Positions 45,097-55,425 are shown, numbered from the stretch's first letter. The stretch is 64,000 nucleotides of DNA from Candidatus Melainabacteria bacterium (GCA_003151275.1 PLXC01000060.1:77098-141097); one strand, 5' to 3'. A program made the numbers and translations. The notes: generated by a model not told the origin, from the letters alone.

Positions 45097-47160
45097 ATGT
45101 CGCTGAAATCAAGCCGGGTAGCTGGATTTCTCTCAGGTCTCTTATCAATAGCAACTTCGGTCTCTGCCGGCTACGCGCAGACGGCCTGGAATTACGATCG
45201 GATTGTATCTTGCACAGATGATGCAAATGCCAATTCGATCACCATGAACACTATGAAGGGTGCGCCGATCGCACCACCGACGATTCAGTATTTGCCGGGT
45301 CCCAATGGTCACACGATGATGGTCGCTGACTTTGCTGGACTGAGTTACATGATGCCCCCGCACATCATTCATCCAGCTTTAAATCCCATCAAACCTGGAA
45401 TCGAAGAGATTAGAATCGGTCAGTTTCAGGCCAATCCGCCAATCTGCAGAGTAGCGGCAATGTCGCAGAACCCTTCTTCTTTAAAAGGACTTTCTTTTAG
45501 TTCTACATCAGGAGTGCTGGTGGTCAAGTGGACCGGTCCCAGGGGATTAGCTCCTGAGCCCGAAGAAGTTACCGCGGCTCCCGAGAAGACTAATGCCAAC
45601 ACGCCGACAGCTGACGTGGTGAGAGAAGATCGGGGAGCCGATACAAAGGCCAGAGCGGTGGCAGCCGCCCGCCAAGGCTCCGTCAAAACTGCAAAAATGC
45701 CACAAAGTGCACCGCCACGAGTTTTGCCAACGGAGAGCGCCTATTCAAAAGAGCTAACGGACGAACAATTAGCCGACGCAAGAATGCAACATATTCAAGA
45801 GTTGCTGGATGCGGCCCGTCGGTCGAATACCGGTAAGGGGAAATCTCCGTCAACGCCTGCAAAACGGTTGCAGGCTCGTGCTGTTCCGGCCATCGCACCG
45901 CTGGATCAAAATAACAAACTCCTAACAACCCCTTCACAAGACCAAGCAGATGGGACAGATACAATCAAAAAGTCAGCCCCTCCCCTAGCTAAGGCTCGCT
46001 CAAAAGGTTCGCAGGACGAGGCAGGAGAGGCGGGCGAAAATCCAGATTTACCGGCAAAGGAAAAATCTGACAACTTTCGCTCTGATAAGAAAAATGAAAA
46101 ACCACCTGGAGTGCCGATGGCGCGTTTATCAGTAGTAAGTGACACAGGTGCAAGCGAGCCCAACGCCGCTGTGCAGCTTCTGTCCGAGCGCAACATCATC
46201 TACAAGAGCTTTCGCCTGCACGCCCCTGAGCGCTACGTGATCGATTTGGAAAAGCCTGATGATTTAGACGAAGCTACAGTTTCACTCTTCCAAGATAATG
46301 CTCTGTGTCGCTCAGTGAGAATTGGCTTGACTGACAAAAAGACGTGCCGTCTTGTCTTTGACCTGGCAAGCGAAGCTGTGCAAGTGCAAGAAAAAACGTA
46401 CGCCGAGGACGGAAAAGTTTTGACGCTCAAAATCACGTCTCAACCAGCATCTGTCACAACCAAGTCGGGTCGACCACTGGAAGGAGTTAGCCTTGTTCTT
46501 GATGCCGGCCATGGTGGCAGTGATCCAGGCGCGCAACGTGGCGATGCACAGGAAAAAGAAATGACGTTAGGCATCGTCAATCAGCTAAAGAAGCGCCTTG
46601 AGGCCAATGGTGCATTCATTACAATGACACGAAGTGACGATACTTTTGTATCGCTCGAAGACCGCGTCAAAGTGACGAATCTTGTTATGCCCAAAGCTTT
46701 CGTTAGCGTTCATATCAACGCATTAGAAAACCCGTCGGAGATCAAAGGCATCGAAACCTATTTCCAAACCGAGCAGAGCAGACCGCTTGCAGAAGCGATT
46801 CACAACTGCTTGTTTACGACCCTGGGGGTGCCCAATCGGGGCATTCGTAAAGCTCGTTTTTACGTGATTAACCACACCTCAGTGCCGGCGATCCTTGCAG
46901 AGGTCGGTTATATATCGAATAAGGATGAACGTGAGAAATTAATATCATCTGATTACCAAGGCAAGGTAGCGGACGCTCTGGCTCAGGGTGTTATTCTCTA
47001 TGTCGGCAAAAATCCGGAAATGCCAGCAAGCACTGTCAGAACGGCTCCTGCGATAAACGTTAATCAGCGATTAGAGCGGGGAACATCTTCAGGACCGGTC
47101 AAGTCTGTTGCTGCAAGTCTGTCAGGAAGCGAAGCTAGCTCACTTCGGGCAGTGAAATGA
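45097..47160 (+). CDS. N-acetylmuramoyl-L-alanine amidase, two AMIN domains
   Basis: 687 residues. A signal peptide (VAGFLSGLLSIATSVSAGYAQ) leads to an AMIN domain (~35-145, with ISFxx-type strands such as LKGLSFSSTSGVLVVKW), a long Ala/Lys/Ser-rich linker (~150-350), a second AMIN domain (~350-455, ERYVIDLEKPDDL and VRIGLTDKKTCRLVFDL) and an Amidase_3 domain (~465-650). Zinc ligands are intact: His in LDAGHGGSDPG, Glu in EKEMTLG, His in SVHINAL, with catalytic Glu in ILAEVGYIS. AmiC-type enzymes cleave septal peptidoglycan, and AMIN domains are prominent in cyanobacterial relatives. It overlaps murI by four bases (ATGA), so they are coupled. Confidence 0.95.
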   Translation: MSLKSSRVAGFLSGLLSIATSVSAGYAQTAWNYDRIVSCTDDANANSITMNTMKGAPIAPPTIQYLPGPNGHTMMVADFAGLSYMMPPHIIHPALNPIKPGIEEIRIGQFQANPPICRVAAMSQNPSSLKGLSFSSTSGVLVVKWTGPRGLAPEPEEVTAAPEKTNANTPTADVVREDRGADTKARAVAAARQGSVKTAKMPQSAPPRVLPTESAYSKELTDEQLADARMQHIQELLDAARRSNTGKGKSPSTPAKRLQARAVPAIAPLDQNNKLLTTPSQDQADGTDTIKKSAPPLAKARSKGSQDEAGEAGENPDLPAKEKSDNFRSDKKNEKPPGVPMARLSVVSDTGASEPNAAVQLLSERNIIYKSFRLHAPERYVIDLEKPDDLDEATVSLFQDNALCRSVRIGLTDKKTCRLVFDLASEAVQVQEKTYAEDGKVLTLKITSQPASVTTKSGRPLEGVSLVLDAGHGGSDPGAQRGDAQEKEMTLGIVNQLKKRLEANGAFITMTRSDDTFVSLEDRVKVTNLVMPKAFVSVHINALENPSEIKGIETYFQTEQSRPLAEAIHNCLFTTLGVPNRGIRKARFYVINHTSVPAILAEVGYISNKDEREKLISSDYQGKVADALAQGVILYVGKNPEMPASTVRTAPAINVNQRLERGTSSGPVKSVAASLSGSEASSLRAVK

Positions 47161-48098
47161 GCGTTTATAGGGGTAATCGGCACATGGCAAACGGACAGCT
47201 AAAAGACTTTAACCGCATCGGATTGTTTGATTCCGGCGTCGGTGGTCTGTCTGTCCTGAGGGAAATGGCTAAGTTACCAGCGCTGAACAAAGGTCGAAAA
47301 TTTTCATACGTTGGTGACACAGCTCGGTGCCCCTATGGTAATCGCGACTCATCAGAGATCGTCCGTTACGTCGATGAGATTGTTGATTTCCTCGTCGGCA
47401 AAAACGTCGATGCCATAGTCATGGCTTGCAATACAAGCGCAGCCTGCGCCTTTGAAACTGCAAAGAAACGGTCTCCTGTACCGGTTTTTGATTTGATTAC
47501 TACTACCGCAGAATATGCCTCTGGGCTGAACAAAAAAGTGGGCGTAATGGCCACAGCATCAACGGTTCGCAGTCACGTTTTCTCACGTTTGATCAAGTCG
47601 CATCAGCCCGGAATGGACGTTTTTGAATTAGCCTGCCCCGAGTTTGTACCGATCGTCGAAAGCGGATATATCGACCGGGCAAAGACGATGCAGGTCGTCG
47701 AACAGCATGTGAAGACACTACTTAAGCAAGAAGTTGAAGTGTTGATCCTGGGCTGCACTCACTTTCCCTTCCTGCGATCGCAGCTCGAATATCTTCTGCA
47801 GGGACGTGTGCAAATTATCGACCCTGCTGTTGTTCTACGCGAGCATTTGACTGCTGGTCTGAACGGCAATAACGGTCGTTCCGGCGCTCAAGACGAATTC
47901 AATTTCTATGTTACAGGCAGCGCTGATGCGTTTGCCCGCTCCGCTACAAGTTGTCTAGGCACTCTGCCTGGTCCTGTGCACGCGATCTCTGTTGAACAAA
48001 TTTCTGAGCAAAGTCTCATGGAAAAAATAACGGATGTCGTAATCGCCGCAGCAGAGTCAATGACGTCACCTGTGGTGCCGACCACTGTCGCTCCGTAA
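47157..48098 (+). CDS. murI: glutamate racemase
   Basis: 313 residues. MurI makes D-glutamate for peptidoglycan. Both catalytic cysteines are present in their motifs: VMACNTSAAC (~89) and LGCTHFPFL (~199), plus GLFDSGVGGLSVLRE (catalytic Asp and Ser) near the N-terminus. The start at 47157 overlaps the amidase stop; an internal ATG at 47184 would shorten it by nine residues. The C-terminal ~30 residues extend past the usual end. Confidence 0.95.
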   Translation: MSVYRGNRHMANGQLKDFNRIGLFDSGVGGLSVLREMAKLPALNKGRKFSYVGDTARCPYGNRDSSEIVRYVDEIVDFLVGKNVDAIVMACNTSAACAFETAKKRSPVPVFDLITTTAEYASGLNKKVGVMATASTVRSHVFSRLIKSHQPGMDVFELACPEFVPIVESGYIDRAKTMQVVEQHVKTLLKQEVEVLILGCTHFPFLRSQLEYLLQGRVQIIDPAVVLREHLTAGLNGNNGRSGAQDEFNFYVTGSADAFARSATSCLGTLPGPVHAISVEQISEQSLMEKITDVVIAAAESMTSPVVPTTVAP

Positions 48099-48268
48099 AG
48101 ATACATACGTTTCATATCGTATAAATATGTCAGTCGTCACAGCCAATCTGGCTGCTGTCGACGTTAAGGAACGTATAAGTAAAAACGAGCGAATGGTTGT
48201 AAGGGAAAAACGATGCTACAGTAATCTCAACAATGTATCCGTGACCAGGACATTTTGAGAGGGCGCCC

Positions 48269-48568
48269 ATGGGCTGTAAGACAGATTCATTTTACGCAGA
48301 AGTGCTGAACCAAGAAATTGTCGAAGCAATCAACAATGATTTCGGTAAGGCAGTGCTGCGGCTTCCCAATCAAGGCAGAGGTGAAGTTAGAGAGGAAGTG
48401 CTAGTCTACTTCTCCGCAATCGCCATGCAGCAAGTAAACTCTATCGCCGAAAAGCACGGCATCAATGATCAAGAAGCTTTGCACGAGTTGTATCAACTGA
48501 TGCGCGTCAATTTGGTGCAGGGATTTAGAATCGGGCAAAACATGAAGCAGACGTGGTCACCTAGTTAG
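48269..48568 (+). CDS. small uncharacterised protein
   Basis: 99 residues, ATG preceded by GAGAGGGCGCCC. The protein is soluble, mostly helical (ALHELYQLMRVNLVQGFRIGQ) and has no recognised motif. It is on the same strand as murI after a 170-base gap. Function unknown. Confidence 0.65.
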   Translation: MGCKTDSFYAEVLNQEIVEAINNDFGKAVLRLPNQGRGEVREEVLVYFSAIAMQQVNSIAEKHGINDQEALHELYQLMRVNLVQGFRIGQNMKQTWSPS

Positions 48569-48980
48569 CGACACGTGGTCCTCATCCTACTTAAGCGATC
48601 ACTAGTTTCCGAACACCCGGCGCTAACCTAATTAGGATTACCTGGATAGCGATCAGCTAGTGCACCATCTATAGTGTCATTCGTCGGCTCCGCTGAATTT
48701 TTTCCGTCGAAGCGGCAGGATTTGGTCCAACTTTTACCTTGTCTTCAATACAGCAAAGGGTTGGTTCGATCCTGAGCTGCAATCCGGGGAGAAGAACGCT
48801 AGATTAGAATTTCAACACAATGCAATAAACTACCATTCGGAATCGGGTAGCCCTACGGGCTCTTCTTGCGCACGAAATACGGCGATTTTGAGTCGATCGC
48901 CGCCCACTTACTATAGGCTGACAGGGAATAATTGTTTAAGATTGACGCATTGAGACCCCTATTAAGGATACGTTCAGCTG
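48569..48980. other. intergenic region upstream of a Ser/Thr kinase
   Basis: 412 bases. I see a GC hairpin (GGGTAGCCC-TAC-GGGCTCTTC region near 48845-48866) and weak matches to the family-A core (GGATAGCG, AGCTAGTGC near 48650). No tRNA: a GGTTCGATCC-like word at about 48766 has no acceptor or T-stem partner. The kinase promoter should be here. Confidence 0.35.
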
Positions 48981-50840
48981 GTGGGTTTAGAAGAGATCAA
49001 ATCGGCAGTGAAGATGAGTTGTATGAGGTGCCAGGAAGAATTTCCTGAAGGCACTCAAATTTGTCCGCACGACGGCACGCGGTTGATCCTGGCGCTACCT
49101 GACCCACTGATTGGCAAAACCTTCGCCGAGCGCTATGAAATTATCGAAGTGCTTGGGCGCGGTGGCATGAGTGTGGTTTATAAGGCGCAGCAAAAGTTCA
49201 TGCAGAACTTTGTTGCGATCAAAGTTTTGCATCCACAGTTTGATTCGGATCCATCTAATTTTGAAAGATTTAAGCAGGAAGCGATCGCGGCGATTTCTAT
49301 TAGAGACAAGAACGTTATCCAAGTTCTCGATTTTGGCATCAGCGATGGACAATCGTTTTTGATTATGGAATATCTTGAGGGGCAAGATCTTGCTGATTGG
49401 CTGCAAAAAAATGGTGACATGCCTGTTGAACGAGCGTTAAACATTTTCATTCAAGCTTGCGATGGATTGGCACATGCCCACGCGAAAGGCGTTATTCACC
49501 GCGATCTGAAGCCTGGCAACTTGTTTTTGATTAAGGAATCAGGCCAGGCCGAGTTGGTCAAAATAGTCGATTTTGGCATCGCGAAAATTCAACCGTTAGA
49601 TGGAACTGCGGCGCAAAATTTGACACAGCCTGGAGAAGTATTCGGAAGTCCACTCTACATGAGCCCTGAGCAATGTCAGGGAAAGAAGCTGGACCCCCGC
49701 TCAGATATCTACTCACTGGGTTGCGTGCTCTATGAGACGCTCACTGGCATGCCACCACTGATGGGGATGAATTCTTTCGAGACAATGAATAAACATGTAG
49801 GTGAACAGCCACTGCCTCTGCGTGGAGTGGCACCAGGTAAGGATATTCCAGAGCTTCTCGATGCATGTGTTTTGAAAGCGATGAGGAAAGATCCGGATCA
49901 ACGCCAACAATCAATGCTGGATTTCAAAAAGGAACTGATCGAGTCCGTAAAAAGTTCCAGAATTTATCTTGGAGCATCCGAAGGTTATGCACCAAAAATG
50001 TTCACAGGAGAAGAGAAAGGAGCAGATGCCATAACGATTTTGCAGCCGGCTGAGGGAACAGATACAAGAGCTTCTGAGGCACTGCAGCAGCTAGTGCTTG
50101 ATGCAGTCCATCTCACCCAGAAACAAGACACACGCAACAAGCAATTGCGTCAGATGATCTTCGTGCTCTACGGAATGCTCGGCACATTCGTTCTTGCCGG
50201 CGTGTATTTTGCGACTGCTCCTGGACCTGCCTCAGATCCAGCTCCTCTGTACCAGAAACAACTTTACCTCTGGAAGATTGCTGATGGAGAACAAGCGATA
50301 CGTGAAGGCAAGTACAAAGAGGGGATACAAAGCTACCAATCAGCAGTTGATATGTCAGCCGATTTTGGTGAAGGCACTGAAAAGAAAACAAAAGCATTAT
50401 TTGGACTGCTGGTCTGCTTGCAACGCGGTGGAGGCAGCCCTGAGCTAATTAACTCTACACGCCATAAGTTGCTCAATTCGAACGTGAAACATATGGAATA
50501 CATTTACGGACTCGATGGTCACGACCTTGTTCAAATCGTAGATATGGATGCGGGTCTGTTGCAACGAATTGGTGGCGACAGAGTTGATGTCCCCTACGCT
50601 GAATCTTTAGCAAAAGAGTACGTTAATGATGCCAGAGCAGAATTCGAAAAACATAATTACATCAAAGCGATCAGCTGGCTGCAAGAAGGGCTCGAAATTG
50701 AGGAGCAGTCACACTGCAAAGCAGGAGTCTCGGCAGCGGCGGCTGAGTTTGCTGAAAACAGCGAAGCTAGAGATCATCTAGAAACAATCAAAAAACTACT
50801 TGAGCGCGCCCGTGTCGCCGAAAAAGAAGCCAAGGGCTAA
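48981..50840 (+). CDS. Ser/Thr kinase with zinc ribbon, membrane segment and TPR-like C-terminus
   Basis: 619 residues, GTG start at 48981; an ATG at 49014 would remove 11 residues. A short N-terminal zinc ribbon (CMRC at ~14-17 and CPHDG at ~28) precedes the kinase domain: GRGGMSVVY (~59-67), Lys81, HRDLKPGN (~173-180), DFG (~197-199) and GSPLYMSPEQC. Catalytic residues are complete. A membrane segment lies near ~392-412 (FVLYGMLGTFVLAGVYF), followed by a ~190-residue extracytoplasmic helical region with TPR-like character. It is convergent with the next kinase, with stops only ~10 bases apart. Confidence 0.93.
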   Translation: MGLEEIKSAVKMSCMRCQEEFPEGTQICPHDGTRLILALPDPLIGKTFAERYEIIEVLGRGGMSVVYKAQQKFMQNFVAIKVLHPQFDSDPSNFERFKQEAIAAISIRDKNVIQVLDFGISDGQSFLIMEYLEGQDLADWLQKNGDMPVERALNIFIQACDGLAHAHAKGVIHRDLKPGNLFLIKESGQAELVKIVDFGIAKIQPLDGTAAQNLTQPGEVFGSPLYMSPEQCQGKKLDPRSDIYSLGCVLYETLTGMPPLMGMNSFETMNKHVGEQPLPLRGVAPGKDIPELLDACVLKAMRKDPDQRQQSMLDFKKELIESVKSSRIYLGASEGYAPKMFTGEEKGADAITILQPAEGTDTRASEALQQLVLDAVHLTQKQDTRNKQLRQMIFVLYGMLGTFVLAGVYFATAPGPASDPAPLYQKQLYLWKIADGEQAIREGKYKEGIQSYQSAVDMSADFGEGTEKKTKALFGLLVCLQRGGGSPELINSTRHKLLNSNVKHMEYIYGLDGHDLVQIVDMDAGLLQRIGGDRVDVPYAESLAKEYVNDARAEFEKHNYIKAISWLQEGLEIEEQSHCKAGVSAAAAEFAENSEARDHLETIKKLLERARVAEKEAKG

Positions 50841-50850
50841 TCCATTCTTG

Positions 50851-52413
50851 CTACTTCTTTTCGACTCGAGCCACCATTTTGCTGATCGTGCTCATGAGCG
50901 AGTCGTTGTGTATCGCAGCCCAAAAGCCATATCCAATCAAAACAATCAAGACGAATGTTAGCAAAGTCTGGACCTGTCCAAGCGGGCTAGATTTGCTCAT
51001 CGCCACTTTTGCTTTGGAACTAAATCCTTTCGTCTGACCATCGACTCGATTGGGACGAGTGGCGCTGTATGCACCTACAGGACCGGTCAATTGGTGATTG
51101 CATTTGACGCAAAATTTGATGCCTGACTGCACGGAGGCATGGCAGTAAGGACAAGTATCCATTTGTTCAATTGAGCTACTGTCTTGCTCGTCGTCATTGC
51201 CCTTGCGCTGAAACCGGCTCATCCAGCCACTGTCTGACAGAATCTTGTTGCTCTTGGAAGTCCGCTGTTCGTTCGAAGACTCTTTGTTGCGCATGAATTG
51301 AACGCCGTCTAATTCAGCCGCAGCCTTGGCAACTTGCATAGTTAAAGACTTGGTGGCTTCATCTTCGAGCGTGGCTTTATGCAATGCCTCTGCTTCACTG
51401 ACAAGATCTTTAAAATTCGCGACTTCGATGCGATGCTTGAATGTGCGCAATTTGAGCGAGTCTCGCGAGAGTGCATCATGCAGTTCTGTGCCAAACTCTT
51501 GGATCGTCTGATGACGAGTTTCCGGATCTTTCAACAAAGCTTTATTCAAAACGTGAGTAACTTCTGAGCACACTTTCAGCTCGGGAAGAGCTTGATTGAA
51601 GGGGATTGGGGTGGCGTATAAATGCGCATCCAACATCTCAATTGCAGACTTCGCGGCGAAAGGAAGTTTGCCTGTAAGTGTTTCATAAACGCAAATGGCG
51701 AGAGAATAAATATCGCTGCGCGGGTCGACAACGGTTGATGATAGGCATTGTTCGGGACTCATGTAAGGTGGGCTGCCGCACACGTCACCAACTTTGGTGA
51801 TTTGATAAGTGTCCTCCTGTTTCGGATCTCGCAATTTAGATAATCCAAAATCGACCAGCGTTACCCAGTCATCGTCGTTGGCATTTCTGCTTAACATGAT
51901 GTTTTCCGGCTTCAGATCGCGGTGCACCAGATCCATCTCGTGGGCGGTTGCCAGTCCATCGATGACTTGCTGAAAAATGTGATCGGCGCGTTCAAAGGGC
52001 ACCAAGCCATCCTGTTTGATGACGCTCTTGAGACTAGTACCCTCGAGATAATCCATGACGATGTAAGGTTGGCGTTGCGCGCTCATGCCGAAATCGTAAA
52101 GGGTGATGATGTGGTGATGTTTGACTTGGGAGACGGTTTTTGCTTCACGGTGAAAGCGTTTGACGGCTTCAGGCTCGGCAACAAGATGCGAGTGGAGCAT
52201 TTTCACTGCCATAAACCGATCCATCAGCTCGTGGCGGACCTTATAAACAACTCCCATGCCGCCTCGTCCGACGACACCTAGAACTTCATAGCGGTCGGCC
52301 AAACGGGTGCCGACTAAGGGATCTTTGTCTATCGATTTGAGCGTCGCCGAATCATCCGGACAACGCTCGACCGAGTCCTCATACTCTGAAAAGCATTCAG
52401 GGCAGGATTTCAA
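50851..52413 (-). CDS. Ser/Thr kinase with two zinc ribbons and a C-terminal membrane segment
   Basis: 520 residues, TTG start at 52413 with GGGAG ten bases upstream; no ATG is suitable. An N-terminal ribbon (CPECFSEYE, CPDDS, Cys4, 7 and 18) precedes the kinase domain: GRGGMGVVY, Lys71, HRDLKPEN (~164-171), DFG (~188-190), GSPPYMSPEQC. A second zinc ribbon, CPYCHASVQSGIKFCVKC, sits near ~418-435, then one membrane segment near ~483-503 close to the C-terminus. Zinc ribbons on both sides of a PknB kinase are unusual. The gene is convergent with the previous kinase; the two look like divergent paralogues. Confidence 0.93.
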   Translation of the reverse strand: MKSCPECFSEYEDSVERCPDDSATLKSIDKDPLVGTRLADRYEVLGVVGRGGMGVVYKVRHELMDRFMAVKMLHSHLVAEPEAVKRFHREAKTVSQVKHHHIITLYDFGMSAQRQPYIVMDYLEGTSLKSVIKQDGLVPFERADHIFQQVIDGLATAHEMDLVHRDLKPENIMLSRNANDDDWVTLVDFGLSKLRDPKQEDTYQITKVGDVCGSPPYMSPEQCLSSTVVDPRSDIYSLAICVYETLTGKLPFAAKSAIEMLDAHLYATPIPFNQALPELKVCSEVTHVLNKALLKDPETRHQTIQEFGTELHDALSRDSLKLRTFKHRIEVANFKDLVSEAEALHKATLEDEATKSLTMQVAKAAAELDGVQFMRNKESSNEQRTSKSNKILSDSGWMSRFQRKGNDDEQDSSSIEQMDTCPYCHASVQSGIKFCVKCNHQLTGPVGAYSATRPNRVDGQTKGFSSKAKVAMSKSSPLGQVQTLLTFVLIVLIGYGFWAAIHNDSLMSTISKMVARVEKK

Positions 52414-52683
52414 CTGATTTTGGACTCCCGAAGCATCGCCGTCTCCCGAGAGCGCAGGCGCTAATAGACGTTATCTCCATACCCGTGCCGTCCGAGCGCT
52501 AAACTGAGCTGGAGGAGCCCAACCCAGCTCACGGCACCGGTGAAGGCACGTCTGAGTTCTGATAATCCCTAATTTAATCTGCGATGTGCCGAGCGGCATA
52601 TCCTCGATCCTCGAATGGTCTATCCAGAAGCGCCTGTCGCAGGACTGAGCGGCTGATTTCCGGATGGTCTATCAGAACAGGCC

Positions 52684-53820
52684 TCAAAACAGCTCTGCAA
52701 TTATCGAATTACTTACAAGCACCCCGCGATCTGTAATTCTCAAGAAGTCATTTGCCACCTCGACGAACCCGCCTTCAGTCAGCCTCTCTATTGGCTCTTC
52801 AAACTTATCCAGCAAATTGACACCAAAACAGGTTTCAAAATCGACTAAGTCCAAACCTTTGCGCAGCCTGAGCCCTAGCATAATCGCTTCTCGCATTCGT
52901 GTTTCTCGATCGATTTTTTCTGACGTTTCACAGCCGAGATAGTCTTTCATGTATGCGGAGATAGAACGCCAGTTGGAACTGCGCACGCCTCCTAAATATC
53001 GATGCGCGCTGACCCCATAGGCCAAATATTCACTGTTATTCCAATAGGAAAGATTATGACGAGACTGGTGTCCGGGCTTGCAGAAGTTCGAAACTTCGTA
53101 GTGCTGAAAGCCGGCTGTATGGGACATTTCCAATAGTAATAAAAACATATCCTCATGTGATTGGTCGCCTGGATACTGAGAAGAATCCTTTGGAAACTTG
53201 GAGTACAGTGGTGAGTTACTTGCCAGATGCAGACTATATGACGAAAAGTGCTTGATCTGAGGGTGAGTCGCACTGAGCTCAAATAGCTGATTGAGCGAGT
53301 TTCTCCACGAATCCAGCGACTGAGTCGGCAAACCGTACATCAAATCCAAGCTAATATTTTCGACGCCATTTTCCAGAGCTGTAGCAATTCCATCATAAGC
53401 TTGCTCTCTAGTGTGATCTCGTCCGATTGCTTTCAGTTCGTCATCTTGAAAGGACTCAACTCCGATAGATAGTCGATTAATGCCAAGATCAATCCACCCT
53501 TTAACCTTCTCTGATGTAATCGCATGTGGTGTCGTCTCTAAATTGACTTCACAATTTTCGTTTGTACCAAATTTCTCTACCAGACAACTGTGAATCAGTG
53601 AAAGATTGGAGATGCTGATTAAACCCGGTGTTCCACCGCCATAAAAGATAGAGTCCAACTTTCGATTTGATCGGTCGGTAGTGTCCCTCTGATTAATTTC
53701 TTGGCAAACAATTTCGCAATACTGAGTTTCAAGATGAGACAAACCAGCGAAGGCCGCGAAATCGCAGAACTCGCATTTATGAGTGCAGAAGGGTATATGA
53801 ACGTATGCGCTTAATGACAT
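52684..53820 (-). CDS. hemW: HemW-like radical SAM protein
   Basis: 378 residues. The radical SAM iron-sulfur motif is Cys-x3-Cys-x2-Cys in HIPFCTHKCEFCDF, followed by YGGGTPGL (glycine-rich SAM site) and GVESFQDDELKAIGR. RHNLSYW, the HNxxYW block typical of HemW rather than HemN, is present. HemW is a haem chaperone that delivers haem to membrane proteins; it was formerly annotated as coproporphyrinogen III oxidase. The usual EANP block is ETTPH here. Stand-alone gene. Confidence 0.93.
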   Translation of the reverse strand: MSLSAYVHIPFCTHKCEFCDFAAFAGLSHLETQYCEIVCQEINQRDTTDRSNRKLDSIFYGGGTPGLISISNLSLIHSCLVEKFGTNENCEVNLETTPHAITSEKVKGWIDLGINRLSIGVESFQDDELKAIGRDHTREQAYDGIATALENGVENISLDLMYGLPTQSLDSWRNSLNQLFELSATHPQIKHFSSYSLHLASNSPLYSKFPKDSSQYPGDQSHEDMFLLLLEMSHTAGFQHYEVSNFCKPGHQSRHNLSYWNNSEYLAYGVSAHRYLGGVRSSNWRSISAYMKDYLGCETSEKIDRETRMREAIMLGLRLRKGLDLVDFETCFGVNLLDKFEEPIERLTEGGFVEVANDFLRITDRGVLVSNSIIAELF

Positions 53821-54044
53821 GAGTAAGGCTATTATGCGGCAAAAGTTTAACTAAAAAACGGCAGCCCAACGAAGCTAGTCATACGAAATGGTAGGTCGCG
53901 CTCTTAGACCGACCTTGATAGTAGTAGGTCGGCGCTGAAACGCGGCGGACAGCAGCGCTCTCATTCGTCTTCGAATAGAATAACGTCGGCTAACATAATA
54001 GGAGTTGAACACAACCTTGCTAGGATTGAATAACTTCGAGCACC

Positions 54045-55241
54045 GTGAACATTTTGCTTAACAGTAGTCGCAAGACATCCTTTTGGCCATCGCTGGTAGT
54101 CATTGGGCTGCTCTACTCAAGCGCCAACGCATATGCGACGGCACAAACTTCTTCGGTGAGCAACTCTGGAAGCCTGACGCCCGCGACCGATCTGCTCAGG
54201 CAAAAGTCTGCCGAAACCCTGATTCAAAAGACGCCATTGAACGGCGCGTTGAAAAACAATGCGGGACCGAGCGTGACGCGCAAACCGCCCGTAAGTAGAC
54301 CAGCCAGGAAACCCATCGAACTTACGTCAGAGGAAAGGGCTCAAGACTTTCTGGGCGACTTTGATTCAGTCGTCAAGGTCGTGAAGCAGGATAGTGCTTC
54401 CGGTGACCTGAAAGCGATCGGAGATCTGCTGATCAGCTTTAGGCGCCAAGTCACCGACCATCCTGCCGACCCAATGCTGCGCAGAAAATTAGGTGCTTAT
54501 CTTTTTCTGGCTGGCGACTATGAAGGGGCTTCCACGGAGATCAAAAGAGCGATTTCGCTCAGTCCTGATGATTATGTTTCTCACACTTTGTTAGCTTGCA
54601 TTTACGACGACGTGGGCGCACGGGAATTAGCTACGGCTGAATTTCGCCGAGCCATGGAATTATCTCCTGATGCCCCAGATGTTCATGTTTTGTATGCTGA
54701 CAGTCTGGCTTACCATGGCGATGTCTCTGAATCAATTGCCGAATATCGAAAAGCGATCGCCATCAAACCTACTGCTGAAGCTTACGCGGGTCTCGCTGAA
54801 GCCTTGCTTAGCGCACACGACGAGATTGGTGCAGTAAAGGCCGCACGTCAGGGAGTTTCAGTCGAACCGAGTTCGGCTAAAGCGCACGTGGCTCTAACCA
54901 AAGCTTTGCTGCTGTCAGGTAATCCGCAGTCCGCTATTCGCACGGCGCGGCAGGCCGTTTTGCTTAGCCCAGCCTCGGCCGACAGTCATATTGCCTTGGG
55001 TCGTGCACTGCATGCAAAAAACAATTTGAATGGTGCCGTGGAGGAATTTAAGCAAGCTGTGGCCCTGGATCCACTTAACGCGCAAGCTAGAAACGACCTT
55101 GGCTATGCGCTTTACGGCAAAGGAGATATCTTTTTGGCCATCTCCGAGCTGCGTCTTGCATTGCGGATCAATCCACATTTGAGCGAAGCCAGAAACAATC
55201 TGGAAATAGCTATCCATGGGCTTTCCGGCAAGAAGCACTAA
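54045..55241 (+). CDS. secreted TPR protein
   Basis: 398 residues, GTG start. The leader has SFWPSLVVIGLLYSSANAYA, consistent with Sec export. Residues ~30-110 are low complexity. The rest is about eight TPRs (DYVSHTLLACIYDDVGARE, LYADSLAYHGDVSESIAEYR, ARNDLGYALYGKGDI). It lies just upstream of the secretin gene on the same strand (184-base gap), and TPR lipoprotein pilotins often accompany secretins; here that is only a positional suggestion. Confidence 0.83.
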   Translation: MNILLNSSRKTSFWPSLVVIGLLYSSANAYATAQTSSVSNSGSLTPATDLLRQKSAETLIQKTPLNGALKNNAGPSVTRKPPVSRPARKPIELTSEERAQDFLGDFDSVVKVVKQDSASGDLKAIGDLLISFRRQVTDHPADPMLRRKLGAYLFLAGDYEGASTEIKRAISLSPDDYVSHTLLACIYDDVGARELATAEFRRAMELSPDAPDVHVLYADSLAYHGDVSESIAEYRKAIAIKPTAEAYAGLAEALLSAHDEIGAVKAARQGVSVEPSSAKAHVALTKALLLSGNPQSAIRTARQAVLLSPASADSHIALGRALHAKNNLNGAVEEFKQAVALDPLNAQARNDLGYALYGKGDIFLAISELRLALRINPHLSEARNNLEIAIHGLSGKKH

Positions 55242-55425
55242 TAACCGCATTTGGTGCGCATTTGGTACCACTTGGTTGAAAAGCGGTTTAACTTAGCTAA
55301 TAATTGCTACAAAACGGCACCAGATACGGCGACAATGCTCTGTGTAAGAGTGGCCACGTTGCAATTTGGTATCGTGGGGGTAAAATTATGTTGGTGGCAA
55401 TTCTGGAAACGCCTGTAAGGGCACG

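Noticed and set aside
48127..48258. 43-codon plus-strand frame between murI and the 99-residue protein
   Set aside because: No ribosome binding site; composition unlike a folded protein or membrane peptide.
48715..48800. tRNA-like GGTTCGATCC word
   Set aside because: No matching T-stem, acceptor stem or CCA region could be paired around it.
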